Assembly: GCF_033568475.1 (NCBI RefSeq)
Contig: NC_133122.1
Location: 148,690,861 to 148,754,860, forward strand
Length of the DNA stretch: 64,000 nucleotides
DNA from: Henckelia pumila
Taxonomy: Eukaryota; Streptophyta; Magnoliopsida; Lamiales; Gesneriaceae
Direction of reading: 5' to 3'
Position numbers and translations under genes: made by a program. The notes below the pieces were generated by a model. It was given only the letters and a program-made list of their open reading frames with translations, ran no database searches and was not told the DNA's origin. Shown piece after piece: positions 63,451-64,000 of this stretch (the first letter of the stretch is position 1; each line of letters opens with the position of its first letter).

Positions 63451-64000
63451 GGGGTCCGAATTCCTCATTTTGAAGTGCAATTTTTCCTCTCCTCTCCCGG
63501 TAATCGCTCAATTTAAGGGCTTCGGGACTCTTTCTTTAAGATTTGGAGTAGGAAATAGTATATTTTTATAGCGGACAGTGTCCGCAGTAGCAGCCAGGCG
63601 GCGGAGCTCTGGCAAGGCGTCTACGGGTCGTAGCTAGACTATGCCCAAGCTCTGGGGCATGCGTCATCAGCGGGCTGACGACGGACGAAGGTATGACTTT
63701 GGTTCCCTATAGTAAATAGGGAGTAGGTTATAGTTTAATTAAGGCTTTTAGAGCCTAGTAGGTGATGTTTGGCATGCTAGGTAATGCATGATTATTTATG
63801 TTGTAGTGTTGCGTGGTAGACTTGGACCTAGATGGGAGCTTCTAGGATCTGCCTTAGTAAGGTACGGAAGTATTATTCGAGATATCCAGATTGAGTATGC
63901 ATGTATTATGTGTTTGCATGGATTATGTGATTGCATGTTTTATATGCCTTTATATATATAGCATGTCACGACTGTATGTTGCATACATGAGCATATTGAG

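Larger units (their letters stand above)
63089..64000 (+). repeat. gypsy-like LTR, continues beyond the window
   Basis: Starts TGTAGTAGCCCGGTTCC exactly where the Sirevirus ORF is interrupted. It has a TATA box at 63443-63450 and a C/T-rich leader (TTTTTCCTCTCCTCTCCCGG). The right end is outside the window, so the TSD cannot be checked. Composition resembles long LTRs of Ty3/gypsy chromovirus elements (Tekay/Del type); this assignment is tentative. Confidence 0.6.

Overview
This is plant nuclear DNA, almost certainly from a eudicot. It has spliced genes with GT-AG introns, AT-rich intergenic DNA, and dense, deeply nested plant transposons (Ty1/copia, CACTA, hAT, Mutator-type MITE, Helitron, LINE, SINE). 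Only four host genes are convincing. A class B heat-shock factor (HSFB3-like) lies at 7473-8263 (-). The chloroplast NADPH-thioredoxin reductase NTRC lies at 31625-37061 (+, ten exons, 549 residues). The general transcription factor TFIIB lies at 38724-42410 (-, seven exons, 313 residues) and converges on NTRC. An intronless UGT93 / zeatin O-glucosyltransferase-like gene lies at 50055-51521 (-, 488 residues). The species cannot be named from the sequence alone.

Layout. 1-6344: 3' part of a decayed Ty1/copia element whose LTR carries three tandem copies of a ~0.65 kb promoter-containing block. 7473-8263: HSF gene. 8839-9790: complete small hAT derivative with 8-bp target-site duplication (TSD) ACTCATAT. 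9.8-17.5 kb: repeat-rich intergenic DNA with SINE-like segments, microsatellites and a 1,097-bp solo LTR with 5-bp TSD AACAC. 17522-30538: a 13-kb CACTA element with TNP2 and TnpA-type pseudogenes, split by a second CACTA element (19118-25798, TSD TGC) that carries a fragmentary Ulp1-type cysteine protease gene instead of a transposase. 31.6-42.6 kb: the NTRC/TFIIB gene island. 42.6-50 kb: AT-rich DNA with four tiny Helitron-like elements, a palindromic MULE-type MITE with a 9-bp TSD, and a tRNA-type SINE. 50-51.5 kb: UGT gene. 51979-52467: probable solo LTR. 53.2-64 kb: a stack of nested elements. An old copia reverse-transcriptase remnant was hit by a 7.2-kb hAT element (53300-60521, TSD GGCTTGGG), which was hit in turn by a 3.5-kb non-autonomous LTR element (55467-58939, TSD GTGTC) full of tandem repeats. 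The same copia remnant also abuts a minus-strand Sirevirus-like element (LTR 61295-62115 plus envelope-like ORF), which is interrupted by a gypsy-like LTR from 63089 to the window end.

The four host genes do not form a pathway. NTRC is plastid redox control, TFIIB is core Pol II initiation, HSFB3 is a predicted transcriptional repressor, and the UGT is predicted to modify cytokinins or related small molecules. Most of the unusual content is in the mobile DNA: two nesting events whose order can be read from TSDs and rejoined reading frames, an LTR with triplicated promoters, a minisatellite whose 47-bp unit keeps long open frames in all three forward phases, and a protease-carrying CACTA element with eight palindromes at each end.
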